Below, piece after piece: positions 7,436 to 14,792 of a DNA stretch of 14,792 nucleotides; position 1 is the first letter of the stretch; each line of letters begins with the position of its first letter. The notes under the pieces were generated by a model, which was not told the DNA's origin, ran no database searches, and saw only the letters and a list, made by a program, of their open reading frames with translations. A program made the translations under genes and the position numbers. Where the stretch lies: the NCBI GenBank assembly GCA_963579925.1, contig CAUZJA010000050.1, forward strand, positions 1 to 14,792. The letters are read 5' to 3'. The DNA is from UBA1151 sp963579925. GTDB taxonomy: Bacteria; Chloroflexota; Dehalococcoidia; Lucifugimonadales; Lucifugimonadaceae.

Positions 7436-10400
7436 TTGATCCGGAACTCACTCCAACTCGTCGCCAAACGCACTCTGGCTCACAAGCGGCTTCTCTTTGC
7501 GGTGATTTCCGGAGTGTTCCTCGCAGTGACCATCCTGTCTGGCTCTGTGGTCTATACGAATGCGCTCAAGGACCTCGCCGTTCAGGACGCGTTGCGTCCG
7601 TTGGATGGGTCTGATGTTGATCTGCTGATCACCGCTGATTTCGGGCCGATCGATGAGACATCTATCCAGGTGCTTCAACAAACCGTAGCAAGCCAGATCG
7701 ATCCTGCAGTAGCAGGTTTCGGTGAGTTTCTGGGTTTTGCCGGAAGAAGCGAAACATTTCTGGTAGCCGGGGATGTTGGTCTAGGAGAGGGCAACGCGCC
7801 GCCCGACCCGAACAACAATCGCCGCGCATGGCTGGCAACGGCCGGGGCATTCGTGCAGCATGTCGATGTTGTGTCTGGGTCAATGCCTCCTGAACATCAA
7901 CTCGGTGATGTACCAATTGTTGGCGAACCCGATGTAGTCCTTATTCCTGCCATTGTTTCGGAGCAGGGTCTTGCGCAACTTCAGGCTGAAGTTGGCGACA
8001 CTTTTCTGATTTACCCAACGTGGCTGTCTGCGCGCGAGTCCATCACGGTCCGCATTGATGGGGTCTACCGACGCAGCGAGCCAGATTCAGAATTCTGGCG
8101 ACTCTACGATGAAGGTCTGAAGGACCAGTCCAAGATAATCCAGTCCATTGGATTGCTGACTGACGACAACGCGTTCACTGATATTTCCAGCCGATCGCTA
8201 ACTCGCATGCAAGGGAGCTTCGGATGGCTGTATGGCATGGAGTTCGAATCGCTCACGCCAACGCAGGGTCGGGATCTGGTGAATCGGCTTAGCGCAGCAG
8301 ATAGATCTCTCTCCGCAAGGCTCGACAACTATTCCCAGAAAACAGAACTCCCGAATCTTATTGGTGAAGTGACCCGCAGCGTTGGGATCAACACGGTGCC
8401 AATGACTGTTGTGATGATCCTGGTCGTCATCGTCGTGCTCTACTACGTCTCGGTACTGGGCCTGTTGCTGGTAGAGGCGCAGGCCACGGAAATCGGGTTG
8501 TTGACGAGCCGCGGTGCGACTTCGATGCAGGTTCTGGTTGTTTACGTCATAGAGACAGCCGCGCTCAGCGTGGTCGCAGCCATCGCAGCGCCGTTCATAG
8601 CGCTGGGCGCTGTTTCGCTGATCGGTGTGCTGCCGTGGTTTACCGACCTCAACGGAGGTGATCCACTCCCGGTCCGACTGACAGCATCTACATTCCAGAT
8701 GGCAGGGATTGGCGGGATTCTCATCTTGCTTGCGCTCTTTATTCCTGCCTTGAAAGCCGCGAGATCTGGGCTGGTCAACTATCTCAGATCGCTCGCCAGA
8801 CCACCGGCCATAAACCTCATTCAGCGCTATTATTTGGACCTGGTTTTTCTGGCGGTTGTCGTTTATCTCTTCTCTCAACTCTCCAGCAAGGGATCATTTG
8901 TCGCGAACGATCTGCTCGGAGAGACAAAAGTCGACGAGCTGATTCTCGCGGTACCAGCGCTTGTAATGCTGGCGGTTGCAGTGGTCGTTGTAAGACTGTT
9001 CCCGCTCTCGATGGGCTTACTGGCGCATCTGGCATCGATGCCCGGCGTGAGTAGGGTCACGCCCTCTGCGCTCGTTCTGGGCCTGTGGGAGATGGCCCGG
9101 AACCCGGCTCACCACGCGCGATTCTCTTTGCTGTTGATGCTGACGGCTGGACTGGGTGTATTCGCCTCCAGCTTCAACTCCACGCTTGAGCGAAATGTCG
9201 AGGAGCGAATCCTCTACGAAACCGGCGCGGACGTCCGAATGACGAACCTACGCCCGCTGTACGAAGGACCATCGACCTCAGTGAAGTCTGAAGCTGATGC
9301 TAATAGCGCGGTGGAAGCCTCTTCGATGGTGATGCGCAATCTTGCTTCTGCTCTAGATGTACAGCGCGCCAACACATTTTCGTTCCTGGCAGTAAATACC
9401 GACGAAATATCTGACGTGGGGTGGCTGAGAGACGATTTTGATATCAAGCCTGACGGTGATCTGCTTGCCCAGATCGCAGGTAACGGATTCCCCGGGTTGG
9501 CGATACCGCCGGATACAGAATCCTTAATTGTGCGTATCAGACCATCGCGGATCCCAAGCGGTATATCTCTGGTAGCTATAAGGGCCCGCGATGCAAATGG
9601 CAGGTACTTCACCATTGATGCAGGAATCTTCGCTGGCAATCAGTTGGGTGGCGGAGGGTCCGCCGTCGTACGCTCGTTTGAAGGCAGAATATGCACCACC
9701 GCGGCCGGTGAGTGGTGTGACATGACCAGTCCGCTTGTAGGCACGTCAGGTGAATTTGAAGGTGAGTTTGAACCGGTCCAGCCGGTAGAAATTCTTTCAA
9801 TGGGAATCGCACGATCTTCGCGATTCCGTTTTGGCGGTTCGCTTGATCCCGCTGCAGTCGATTTTGACAGCATAACGGCAGTCAACTCCGCTGGTGGGCG
9901 AACTGTACTTGAGGCGTTTGACGATGTATCGAACTGGCACGTCATTCGTACCTCCCCTGCATCCAGCGGCGACGTGCTTTCGACAGTCGAGGCGAACGGG
10001 CAGACGGACTCAGGCGTTGCAAGGTTCACGTATACGCGAATCACATCCCCGGAGTTTCGCGGAATAGCGTTTGGCGAGGATCCAGGCCCGGCGCCGGTGC
10101 TGATCAACGATGCGTTCCTTGATGTCTACAAGATGGATGTGGGCGATAGAACCACGGTTTCCTTCGGGTTGGTACCCATCGACGTTCGCATCACGGACTC
10201 GATAGACCTGTTCCCAACACTTGACCCGGAGGTTCGACCATTCTTGATCGCAGATTTGGATTACGTGTTGTGGCGCACCAACACGTCGCAGATTGCGACC
10301 GAAATATTCCCCAACGAGATTTGGATTTCATCTACCGCAACCTCAGATGAAATTGCAGAAACACTCCCTATCCAGTTCTACCTGCCCAATGACCGAGCCG

Positions 10401-10864
10401 AGCAACTGGATGCCGTCGCCCTTGACCCGCTACTCACCGCCGGATGGCGAGCCCTGCTGGGGGTGTCTTTCTTCACCGTGATGGCAGTGAGCGCAATCGG
10501 CTTCCTGGTCCACTCTCAGGTCACGTTCAGTTCAAGGTCGCGCGATTTTGCGCTGCTCAGGACCGTCGGCCTGTCCATGAAGCAACTGCTTGGAATCGTC
10601 GTACTTGAGCACGCCGTCGTGATTGGCGTTTCGGTCTCGGTTGGGGCCTTAGCCGGGGCAAGGCTTGGCTCCACGATCATGCCCTATCTGGCAAATTCAG
10701 GGGAGGGCGTGGAAGTTACACCGCCAATGATCCTGATCATCGACTGGGGTAACTTCGCCCTCGCCTTCGGAATTCTTGGCGCTGTGCTGGCGGCCGTGAT
10801 CACCGCTATCTCGCTGGCCGTGTATCGAATGTCGATTCATTCAGCCATGCGAATGGGCGACTAG
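7436..10864 (+). CDS. Large 10-TM FtsX-family ABC permease, second of tandem pair
   Basis: An 1142-residue paralogue of the preceding permease, with the same order of parts. Hydrophobic segments lie near 19-41, 322-346, 371-396, 418-441, 465-480, 501-523, 562-582, 1005-1027, 1051-1075 and 1104-1129. FtsX signatures are TEIGLLTSRGATS (351-363) and DFALLRTVGLSMKQ (1037-1050). Shared blocks with the first permease include ERILYETGADVR (590-601), VGWLRDDF (661-668) and DPLLTAGW (997-1004). Its second outer loop (583-1004) carries a longer CBM-like module (about 688-816, ending VDFDSITAV) with two cysteines, 753 and 761, that could form a disulfide. A second module then starts TVLEAFDDVSNW (823-834). 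Translation starts at TTG, coupled to the upstream stop. The two proteins probably form the heterodimeric membrane core of one transporter. The ATPase is not in the window. It ends 22 bases from the convergent cupin gene, with no terminator visible. Confidence 0.9.
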   Translation: MIRNSLQLVAKRTLAHKRLLFAVISGVFLAVTILSGSVVYTNALKDLAVQDALRPLDGSDVDLLITADFGPIDETSIQVLQQTVASQIDPAVAGFGEFLGFAGRSETFLVAGDVGLGEGNAPPDPNNNRRAWLATAGAFVQHVDVVSGSMPPEHQLGDVPIVGEPDVVLIPAIVSEQGLAQLQAEVGDTFLIYPTWLSARESITVRIDGVYRRSEPDSEFWRLYDEGLKDQSKIIQSIGLLTDDNAFTDISSRSLTRMQGSFGWLYGMEFESLTPTQGRDLVNRLSAADRSLSARLDNYSQKTELPNLIGEVTRSVGINTVPMTVVMILVVIVVLYYVSVLGLLLVEAQATEIGLLTSRGATSMQVLVVYVIETAALSVVAAIAAPFIALGAVSLIGVLPWFTDLNGGDPLPVRLTASTFQMAGIGGILILLALFIPALKAARSGLVNYLRSLARPPAINLIQRYYLDLVFLAVVVYLFSQLSSKGSFVANDLLGETKVDELILAVPALVMLAVAVVVVRLFPLSMGLLAHLASMPGVSRVTPSALVLGLWEMARNPAHHARFSLLLMLTAGLGVFASSFNSTLERNVEERILYETGADVRMTNLRPLYEGPSTSVKSEADANSAVEASSMVMRNLASALDVQRANTFSFLAVNTDEISDVGWLRDDFDIKPDGDLLAQIAGNGFPGLAIPPDTESLIVRIRPSRIPSGISLVAIRARDANGRYFTIDAGIFAGNQLGGGGSAVVRSFEGRICTTAAGEWCDMTSPLVGTSGEFEGEFEPVQPVEILSMGIARSSRFRFGGSLDPAAVDFDSITAVNSAGGRTVLEAFDDVSNWHVIRTSPASSGDVLSTVEANGQTDSGVARFTYTRITSPEFRGIAFGEDPGPAPVLINDAFLDVYKMDVGDRTTVSFGLVPIDVRITDSIDLFPTLDPEVRPFLIADLDYVLWRTNTSQIATEIFPNEIWISSTATSDEIAETLPIQFYLPNDRAEQLDAVALDPLLTAGWRALLGVSFFTVMAVSAIGFLVHSQVTFSSRSRDFALLRTVGLSMKQLLGIVVLEHAVVIGVSVSVGALAGARLGSTIMPYLANSGEGVEVTPPMILIIDWGNFALAFGILGAVLAAVITAISLAVYRMSIHSAMRMGD

Positions 10865-10886
10865 CCGGTCACTCTCTCCCGACCGA

Positions 10887-11207
10887 CTATTCTTTTCCGA
10901 CCGATTCAACGGGGTTCACCGTCACTCGGCTCATCATCACGTCACCGGTATTCGTGAACTGATGTCGCACGCCGCCCGGCACAAGAACTGCATCTCCGGT
11001 TTTGATCGGATACTCCTTGCCGCCGAACGTCAGAACGCCTGAACCCTCGGTGATGAAGGCCTGATGCTCCCAGGGGTGCGTGTGGTCCGGGCTGGACTTT
11101 CCTGGCTCGTGGCGCACATACAGCATCACGTATGTGGAGACTCCGTCACCAGGACCCAGTATTGGGTTTGAAGCACCTTCGAAATTGCGAATGGTCGGTT
11201 CAGTCAT
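10887..11207 (-). CDS. Small single-domain cupin protein
   Basis: A 106-residue one-domain cupin (Cupin_2 type). Motif 1 reads DHTHPWEHQAFITEG (41-55), with His42, His44 and either Glu47 or His48 as metal ligands. Motif 2 reads GDAVLVPGGVRHQFTN (71-86), supplying His82. All usual metal-binding positions are kept, so it is probably a metalloprotein: a small dioxygenase, isomerase or sugar-binding sensor. The cupin fold does not tell which. It is cytoplasmic with no signal sequence. The ATG at 11207 has AGAGGA ending four bases upstream. It follows the lipoprotein gene on the same strand after 81 bases that contain a hairpin, so co-transcription is possible but not clear. It converges with the permease operon. 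Confidence 0.9.
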   Translation of the reverse strand: MTEPTIRNFEGASNPILGPGDGVSTYVMLYVRHEPGKSSPDHTHPWEHQAFITEGSGVLTFGGKEYPIKTGDAVLVPGGVRHQFTNTGDVMMSRVTVNPVESVGKE

Positions 11208-11239
11208 TGCGTCCTCTGGTTGAAAATAATGTCATGTTC

Positions 11240-11260
11240 GGCGTCAGCCTAGCAGACGCC
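11240..11260. other. Hairpin upstream of the cupin gene
   Basis: GGCGTC and GACGCC form a perfect 6-bp stem around a 9-base loop, 33 bases before the cupin start and 28 bases past the lipoprotein stop. On the minus strand the next T-rich stretch (ATTATTTTC) is about 12 bases away, too far for a standard terminator. It may be a weak terminator or attenuator between the two minus-strand genes, or a protein site. Confidence 0.3.
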
Positions 11261-11288
11261 AAATATCCCGTCGCCAACCATCTCGGAA

Positions 11289-11978
11289 CTAGCCGCCAGA
11301 AGTCAGATTATCCCTGACGATTTCTGCCAGTTCCAGAAGTTTTTGCTCATCAAGTAGCAACGCCCCATCATCGGCCATGGTGGTGGAAAGTTGTGTAACC
11401 GTGTTCTCCACCTGGAAAGCCGCAATTGCTCCCAGTCGATCATCATTAGCGGTTAGGAGATACGAATTAGGGCCAAGGCTATCTGCCACGAGATTGGCGT
11501 TGGGTTCGAGGTTTAGAACGATGGTGTTGGCGCTGGCCTTTAGTTTCCTGAATTGCGATTCAGCGCCATCGTTTGAAAGAAACGAGGTTGATCGAAGGGT
11601 GACAGTGCTTCCCGGCTCGCCCTCCCCGCCTGATGAGTGAAATTCAAGGACGCAAACAGCAAGTATCCCAAGAATGTCAGCATCTCCGGGGACTCCAAGA
11701 TTGAACCTGTTTGGATCTTCACGGAGGACTACCTGGGCACCGGCGGCTCTGGCAACGTCACCCAACTCCACGAGCCCGGTACAACCCTGATAGTTGGCAT
11801 TCCCGACCTCAATTAGATGTTCCTGCTCAGGCGATATGGTCGGCACAGGGATTGAAGTCGCGTCGGAAAGATCGATCTCGTCACTGGAACATGCAACCAC
11901 TCCCAGCACGGCAGCAACGGCCAACATAAGAACGTAAATTCTGTATCGGGTAAGTATTCGGCGCGATGAGATGTTCAA
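11289..11978 (-). CDS. Lipoprotein of unknown function
   Basis: A 229-residue secreted lipoprotein. From the TTG at 11978 the N-terminus is a good type II signal peptide: basic RRILTRYR (6-13), hydrophobic IYVLMLAVAAVLG (14-26), then the lipobox VVAC with the modified Cys30. A low-complexity linker rich in Ser, Pro, Asp and Glu follows to about residue 52. The folded part has two cysteines (66 and 109) that could form a disulfide, and an alpha/beta look with LEFHSSGG and the closing LLELAEIVRDNL helix. I recognise no domain. The frame stays open upstream to 12140, but those 54 residues push the signal peptide inward, and the ATG at 12029 lacks a ribosome site. GAGGAG precedes the TTG. It is divergent from uppP across about 200 bases, and the cupin gene lies downstream. 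Confidence 0.78.
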   Translation of the reverse strand: MNISSRRILTRYRIYVLMLAVAAVLGVVACSSDEIDLSDATSIPVPTISPEQEHLIEVGNANYQGCTGLVELGDVARAAGAQVVLREDPNRFNLGVPGDADILGILAVCVLEFHSSGGEGEPGSTVTLRSTSFLSNDGAESQFRKLKASANTIVLNLEPNANLVADSLGPNSYLLTANDDRLGAIAAFQVENTVTQLSTTMADDGALLLDEQKLLELAEIVRDNLTSGG

Positions 11979-11982
11979 TCGA

Positions 11983-11988
11983 CTCCTC
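11983..11988 (-). promoter_or_regulatory. Ribosome-binding site fixing the lipoprotein TTG start
   Basis: GAGGAG on the minus strand, four bases before the TTG at 11978. It yields a signal peptide of normal length with Cys30, whereas longer starts leave 38 to 54 extra residues before it. Confidence 0.6.
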
Positions 11989-12175
11989 AGGGAACGAACG
12001 AGATGGCTTATCTTCAGATGAACCGTCATATGAGATCGGTGCGCAATCGCTCGATAATTATCCACCGATTTGGCGACGGTGCGTTTGATTATCGCCTTAC
12101 ATCTGGTCCGCCGAAAGATGAAAATGGTTGGATGTTGCAACGTTTGCCAACCCTCTTGATCGGAACTGATCGCCT

Positions 12176-13009
12176 GTGAGCACTATCCAGGCAATCGTAC
12201 TCGCCATAATTCAGGGCCTGACGGAGTTCCTGCCGGTCAGCAGCTCAGGGCATCTGATTCTTGGATCCTGGCTTTTTGACTGGCCAGATCAGGGGCTATT
12301 GTTTGATGGTGCGGTGCACCTCGGGACGCTTGGTGCCGTGCTGATCTACTTCAGAAGTACCTGGATCTCGCTGATCAGAGGCTGCCTTTCGGGCGGAGTG
12401 GTGCCTCTGGGCGAGAAGTCAGGCGGCCAAAGCGTTCCCGCAATACGCCTGCTGTGGCTTCTTGTGTTGGCCAGTGTGCCGCTCGCTATATTTGGTTTGT
12501 TACTGAAAGACACGCTTGAAGAGCACCTGCGAACGCCCGAGGCAGTGGGTGCGTTTCTGCTTGTAACTTCTGCCATGCTCATCGTGGCGGAGTATGCGGG
12601 CAACCGCAGTCGGACGATCACCTCTGTAGGCGTAAAAGACAGCCTTGTCGTGGGATTGGCACAGGCAGCTGCAATCATTCCCGGCATATCCCGCTCTGGC
12701 ACCACGATAGCCGCAGGGATGGCGTCCAACCTTGATCGCGACTCGGCGGCTAGACTCTCATTCCTATTGGCCGTACCAGCGCTTGGTGGTTCCGGACTGT
12801 TCGTGGTCATCGATGCGCTGACCGACCGTGGCCTTGATAGCGCCGATTGGGGCCAAGTTGGACTTGGCGCCGTGATTTCGTTCATCACCGGCTATGCGGC
12901 GATTGCGGGATTCCTATGGCTACTACGGACAGCGTCCTTGAAGCCCTTCATCGCCTACACAGCCATCGCTGGCTTGGCAGTGCTTATCGCTCGTGCCGCA
13001 GGTGCCTGA
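12176..13009 (+). CDS. uppP: Undecaprenyl-diphosphatase UppP (BacA)
   Basis: A 277-residue polytopic inner-membrane enzyme that removes a phosphate from undecaprenyl diphosphate. This recycles the lipid carrier for peptidoglycan and other cell-wall polymers and gives bacitracin tolerance. Both family signatures are present: QGLTEFLPVSSSGHL (13-27), the (E/Q)xxxE motif with Gln13, Glu17 and His26, and PGISRSGTTIA (169-179) with the catalytic Arg173. HLGTLGAVLIYF (48-59) matches the conserved second helix. About seven to eight hydrophobic segments and the length are typical. Translation starts at GTG; the ribosome site is weak (GGA about 12 bases upstream). A G/C-flanked GTTGCAAC palindrome lies in the upstream gap. 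The gene may run with the mannonate dehydratase gene 48 bases downstream, since no terminator separates them, but the functions are unrelated. Confidence 0.97.
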   Translation: MSTIQAIVLAIIQGLTEFLPVSSSGHLILGSWLFDWPDQGLLFDGAVHLGTLGAVLIYFRSTWISLIRGCLSGGVVPLGEKSGGQSVPAIRLLWLLVLASVPLAIFGLLLKDTLEEHLRTPEAVGAFLLVTSAMLIVAEYAGNRSRTITSVGVKDSLVVGLAQAAAIIPGISRSGTTIAAGMASNLDRDSAARLSFLLAVPALGGSGLFVVIDALTDRGLDSADWGQVGLGAVISFITGYAAIAGFLWLLRTASLKPFIAYTAIAGLAVLIARAAGA

Positions 13010-13057
13010 TCTCCTGAGCTAAACTGCCGCTGCAGCGAAAGTGATCAGGGAGCACGT

Positions 13058-14038
13058 ATGTATCTTGGGACTCAGGGACAACCAGACTCAGAAGATGAAC
13101 TGAGCGTTCTGGCACAACTTGGTGTGAATCACATCTCTTCTGATCCACCGGGGCACTGGTCAACGTGGGACAGGCAAGCGTTCGAGGCCCAAAAGGAGAA
13201 GCTGGCGAAGCACGGGATCGTTTTGGATATGTCCCTTATGCCGCTGGGTTCTCGGTCTGCCTTCGATAACGACGTGCAAAACGTTTTTCTTGGCCCCAGC
13301 GCCGAGCGTGAACGTGAGATCGACCAGCTCTGCACGCTTTTAGAAGAGGCTGGTGCGGCCGGGATCCGAGCCCTGCGCTACAACATCACCATCCTGGGCC
13401 ACATGAGAACTGAATCGACCACTGGGCGAGGTGGTGCGACCCTTTCCTCATTCGATTACTCAAAGCTTGACCACGATCTGGGCGAGTTCGAAGGCGGTGC
13501 GGCTGATGCCGACACCATGTGGGAGCGAATTGACTACTTCCTCTCCAAAGTGGTCCCCGTTGCGGAATCCAACAAGGTGCAAATTGCCTGCCACCCCCAG
13601 GATCCCGGCATTGGAGATCGGGAGTACCGTGGTGTGGCCCGAGTAATGGGCACGGTGGATGGCCTCAAGAAGTTCATTGGCATGCATGAGAGTCCTTACC
13701 ACGGCCTGAATTTCTGTCAGGGTACGGTTTCAGAGATGCTGGAAAACCCTGGAGAAGAGATCTACGATGTGATCCGTTACTTCGGTGAACGCAAGAAGAT
13801 ATTCAACGTGCATTTCAGGAACATCAAAGGCGGATTCCTGGACTTTATTGAAGTGTTTCCGGACGAAGGGGATATCGACATGCTGAAGGCCATCAAGGTC
13901 TACCAGGAGGTGGACTATCCCTACATGCTCATGCCTGACCATGTTCCAGAACTGGCCGGGGATAACGCCCGCCGAGTTGGATTCGCGTACTGTTATGGCT
14001 ACATAAACGCAGCGCTGCAATCGATCAATTCTGATTGA
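13058..14038 (+). CDS. Mannonate dehydratase (UxuA) family TIM-barrel enzyme
   Basis: A 326-residue cytoplasmic TIM-barrel protein of the UxuA family. The classical member dehydrates D-mannonate to 2-keto-3-deoxygluconate in hexuronate breakdown, using Mn2+ or Fe2+. The metal ligands of known structures are all present: His179 in CHPQDP, Cys220 in NFCQG, His252 in VHFRNIKG, Asp294 in PDHVPE. YNITILGHMRTES (108-120) matches the conserved strand-loop, and FPDEGDIDML (267-276) the late active-site loop. It is shorter than E. coli UxuA (394 aa), and the N-terminal third differs, so the substrate may be another sugar acid; hence no symbol is given. The ATG has AGGGAG five bases upstream. It may be co-transcribed with uppP before it. 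The MDR enzyme gene follows after 95 bases. Confidence 0.88.
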   Translation: MYLGTQGQPDSEDELSVLAQLGVNHISSDPPGHWSTWDRQAFEAQKEKLAKHGIVLDMSLMPLGSRSAFDNDVQNVFLGPSAEREREIDQLCTLLEEAGAAGIRALRYNITILGHMRTESTTGRGGATLSSFDYSKLDHDLGEFEGGAADADTMWERIDYFLSKVVPVAESNKVQIACHPQDPGIGDREYRGVARVMGTVDGLKKFIGMHESPYHGLNFCQGTVSEMLENPGEEIYDVIRYFGERKKIFNVHFRNIKGGFLDFIEVFPDEGDIDMLKAIKVYQEVDYPYMLMPDHVPELAGDNARRVGFAYCYGYINAALQSINSD

Positions 14039-14074
14039 TCGGTGATTCCGCTGCCGTGTCCCTTGAATCGCGTC

Positions 14075-14090
14075 GGCACGCACTTGTGCC
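14075..14090 (+). other. Short hairpin after the UxuA-family gene
   Basis: GGCAC/GTGCC, a 5-bp stem with a 6-base loop, 37 bases past the stop and 44 bases before the next start. No T run follows on either side, so I cannot call it a terminator. It may be a weak Rho-dependent end or chance. Confidence 0.25.
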
Positions 14091-14133
14091 TGAACCTGTC
14101 ACAAACACATGTAAAGAAAGAAAGTTGGTAGTT

Positions 14134-14792
14134 ATGCGAGGTGTCGGAGTAATCGAGTTTGGAGGACCTGAGGTTCTTCAGGTTGTTGAGCTTCCTGAGG
14201 TTCATGCCGGGGCCGGAGAAGTCCGCATCAGGGTTCACGCCGCGACAGTTAACCCAACGGACACCGGGCTACGAAGCGGAGGGCGGGCCGCGACAATGCC
14301 GGATATTTCACCGCCGTATATTCCCGGTATGGATGCCGCTGGAGTCATCGATGAAATCGGCGTAGATACCAAGACCGATCTCGCCATTGGCGATGCGGTG
14401 ATGGCGATGGTGATTCCGCGGGCGAGTCACGGCGGCTACCGGGAGAGCATTGTGCTGCACTCCGACGCGGTTGTTCGTGCGCCAGCTAACGCATCGCACG
14501 CTGAGGCGGCAACGCTTCCCATGAACGGACTGACCGCACGTCAGTCGCTTGATCAACTTTCGCTCCAGCGAGGGCAGACAATCGCAGTAACAGGAGCGGC
14601 GGGCTGCTACGGCGGATACGTCGTACAACTAGCGAAGGCAGATGGCCTGACCGTAATCGCCGATGCGTCTACCGACGACGAGAGCCTGGTCAAGGACCTC
14701 GGGGCCGATATCGTCGTGCCTCGAGGCGACGACATTTCGGCACAGATCCTGAAGGTGAAGCCAGATGGTGTTGATGGTCTAGCTGACGGCGC
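14134..14792 (+). CDS. MDR-family quinone reductase-like NADP-dependent oxidoreductase (cut by window edge)
   Basis: The first 219 residues of a medium-chain dehydrogenase/reductase; the gene runs off the right edge. The N-terminus MRGVGVIEFGGPEVLQ is the typical start of the quinone-oxidoreductase branch. VNPTDTGLRSG (39-49) replaces the catalytic zinc cysteine found in true alcohol dehydrogenases with Asn-Pro-x-Asp, so this is a zinc-independent NADPH enzyme that reduces quinones or enones. The substrate-domain landmark PYIPGMDAAGVI (61-72) is present. The cofactor-binding turn AVTGAAGCYGGYVVQLAK (151-168) keeps the Gly pattern with a Cys-Tyr where the usual residues are Gly-Val. The ATG at 14134 is supported by the family N-terminus. 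The only ribosome site is a purine-rich AAAGAAAGAAAG nine bases upstream. Confidence 0.9.
   Translation, partial: MRGVGVIEFGGPEVLQVVELPEVHAGAGEVRIRVHAATVNPTDTGLRSGGRAATMPDISPPYIPGMDAAGVIDEIGVDTKTDLAIGDAVMAMVIPRASHGGYRESIVLHSDAVVRAPANASHAEAATLPMNGLTARQSLDQLSLQRGQTIAVTGAAGCYGGYVVQLAKADGLTVIADASTDDESLVKDLGADIVVPRGDDISAQILKVKPDGVDGLADG

Noticed and set aside
8198..8878. Long open frame (226 codons) on the minus strand
   Set aside because: It lies wholly antisense to the second permease, is rich in Arg, Gln and His with no domain, and has no ribosome site. It is a codon-bias shadow.
12346..12888. 180-codon open frame on the minus strand
   Set aside because: Antisense to uppP, a certain gene; low-complexity Ser/Pro/Ala/Thr composition.

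Overview
The window looks like a piece of a free-living bacterial chromosome of moderate GC content with compact, mostly single-gene transcription units on both strands. Gene content fits an oligotrophic heterotroph, with a phosphoglucose isomerase of the actinobacterial/Chloroflexota type, several sugar or sugar-acid oxidoreductases and giant FtsX-type permeases. My best guess is a marine Chloroflexota lineage (SAR202/Dehalococcoidia-like). That is inference from protein style only; no rRNA or other marker is present.

Layout. 1-177 (-): N-terminal end of a glucose-6-phosphate isomerase, cut by the window edge. 379-669 (+): what looks like the decayed remnant of an Asp/Glu racemase/maleate isomerase-family gene, with an in-frame TGA. 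765-1742 (-): aldo/keto reductase. 1823-2104 (-): a small protein built of 16-residue repeats, followed by a terminator. 2264-3478 (+): Gfo/Idh/MocA-family oxidoreductase. 3595-3879 (-): DUF427 protein with its own terminator. 4069-10864 (+): two tandem 10-TM FtsX-family permeases (1121 and 1142 aa) whose reading frames nearly abut. 10887-11207 (-): small cupin. 11289-11978 (-): lipoprotein of unknown function. 12176-13009 (+): undecaprenyl-diphosphatase UppP. 13058-14038 (+): mannonate dehydratase-family TIM barrel. 14134 to the end (+): N-terminal part of a zinc-independent quinone-reductase-like MDR enzyme.

Two themes stand out. First, scattered sugar and sugar-acid chemistry (Pgi, aldo/keto reductase, Gfo/Idh, UxuA-like, MDR) that shares no operon. 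Second, a cell-envelope block (permease pair, lipoprotein, UppP). The permease pair is the most interesting element. Both proteins have a very large second extracytoplasmic loop, and both loops appear to hold a carbohydrate-binding-module-like beta-sandwich followed by a second module that starts with a Leu-Glu-x-Phe...Trp strand. No ABC ATPase gene is present anywhere in the window, so the energising partner must be encoded elsewhere.

I saw no rRNA, tRNA, CRISPR array, insertion sequence or prophage gene. Several starts are non-ATG (GTG or TTG), and three were moved from the longest possible frame on the basis of Shine-Dalgarno placement.
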